Assembly: GCA_964372415.1 (NCBI GenBank)
Contig: CAYJQH010000009.1
Location: 1-40,237, forward strand
Length of the DNA: 40,237 bases
Reading direction: 5' to 3'
Source of the DNA: JAGORL01 sp964372415
Lineage (GTDB): Bacteria > Patescibacteriota > Patescibacteriia > UBA9934
Shown piece by piece: positions 40,166-40,237 of this stretch. Each line of letters opens with the position of its first letter. The stretch's first letter is position 1. Below the pieces are notes generated by a model. The model had not been told where the DNA came from, searched no databases, and saw nothing but the letters and a program-made list of their open reading frames with translations. Position numbers and translations under genes: made by a program.

Positions 40166-40237
40166 TGGCGGGCTGGACGGGACTCGAACCCGCAACTTCT
40201 GCCGTGACAGGGCAGTGCTCTAACCAATTGAACTACC
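40166..40237 (-). tRNA. tRNA-Asp (GTC anticodon), 5' end cut by the window edge
   Basis: On the minus strand the D arm (GTTCAATTGGTTAGAGC), the anticodon stem CTGCC/GGCAG with loop CTGTCAC (anticodon GTC), a T arm with GGTTCGAGTCC, the 3' acceptor strand CCAGCCC, discriminator G and an encoded CCA are all present. Only about five bases of the 5' acceptor strand lie beyond the window. Confidence 0.93.

Noticed and set aside
40166..40237. tRNA-Asp as the integration site of the neighbouring recombinase
   Set aside because: tRNA genes are typical targets of tyrosine integrases; this is a serine recombinase, and no duplicated tRNA end is visible in the window.

Overview
The window looks like a chromosome segment of a Patescibacteria (Candidate Phyla Radiation) bacterium. 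The evidence is an ordinary bacterial core gene set (pth, der, lepB, hisS, rpsU, hflX, ybeY, ftsA, ftsZ, nrdR, pyk) interleaved with very large cysteine-rich surface proteins whose N-termini resemble VirB2/TrbC pilins, thrombospondin-type-3 membrane proteins, and duplicated diversity-generating retroelements (DGRs). TGA is used as a stop in many genes, so the standard bacterial code applies. The phylum call is inference; no rRNA is present.

Layout. 1-4009: a leftward operon (LCP protein, der, pth, partial dprA) behind one sigma70-type promoter, then tRNA-Val. 4150-6672: lepB, hisS and two small hypotheticals that converge on a shared terminator. 6766-9591: DGR 1, with promoter, GC-rich target gene ending in a variable repeat (VR), stem-loop terminator, conserved leader RNA, template repeat (TR), terminator, an antisense Avd-like gene, and reverse transcriptase. 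9612-11533: rpsU, a YqeY protein and hflX. 11571-25048: a surface-protein operon with two pilin-like/Ig proteins (the second about 3,078 aa) and three single-pass calcium-repeat proteins, running by overlapping or close stops into ybeY, a DgkA-type kinase and ftsA. 27150-31476: iterated palindromic repeats, ftsZ, a structured intergenic element, nrdR, a second palindromic repeat, pyk and a cupredoxin lipoprotein. 31628-32655: a frameshifted M14 carboxypeptidase and a remnant of what looks like lgt. 32847-35797: DGR 2, same layout as DGR 1 but a different target. 35889-40045: a serine recombinase convergent with a tight three-gene operon of poorly known proteins. 40166-40237: tRNA-Asp, truncated by the window end.

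The most striking system is the pair of DGRs. TR 1 and VR 1 differ at 19 positions, every one an adenine in the template. TR 2 and VR 2 differ at 18, of which 17 are template adenines. This is the signature of adenine-specific mutagenic retrohoming. The cassettes share an unusual architecture: avd is antisense to the TR and RT, its 5' end overlaps the RT start across a run of nine G, and a roughly 200-nt leader with conserved sequence blocks precedes the TR in both. The targets are clearly GC-richer than their surroundings and have unrelated N-terminal regions, but both end in the same kind of variable C-terminal domain.
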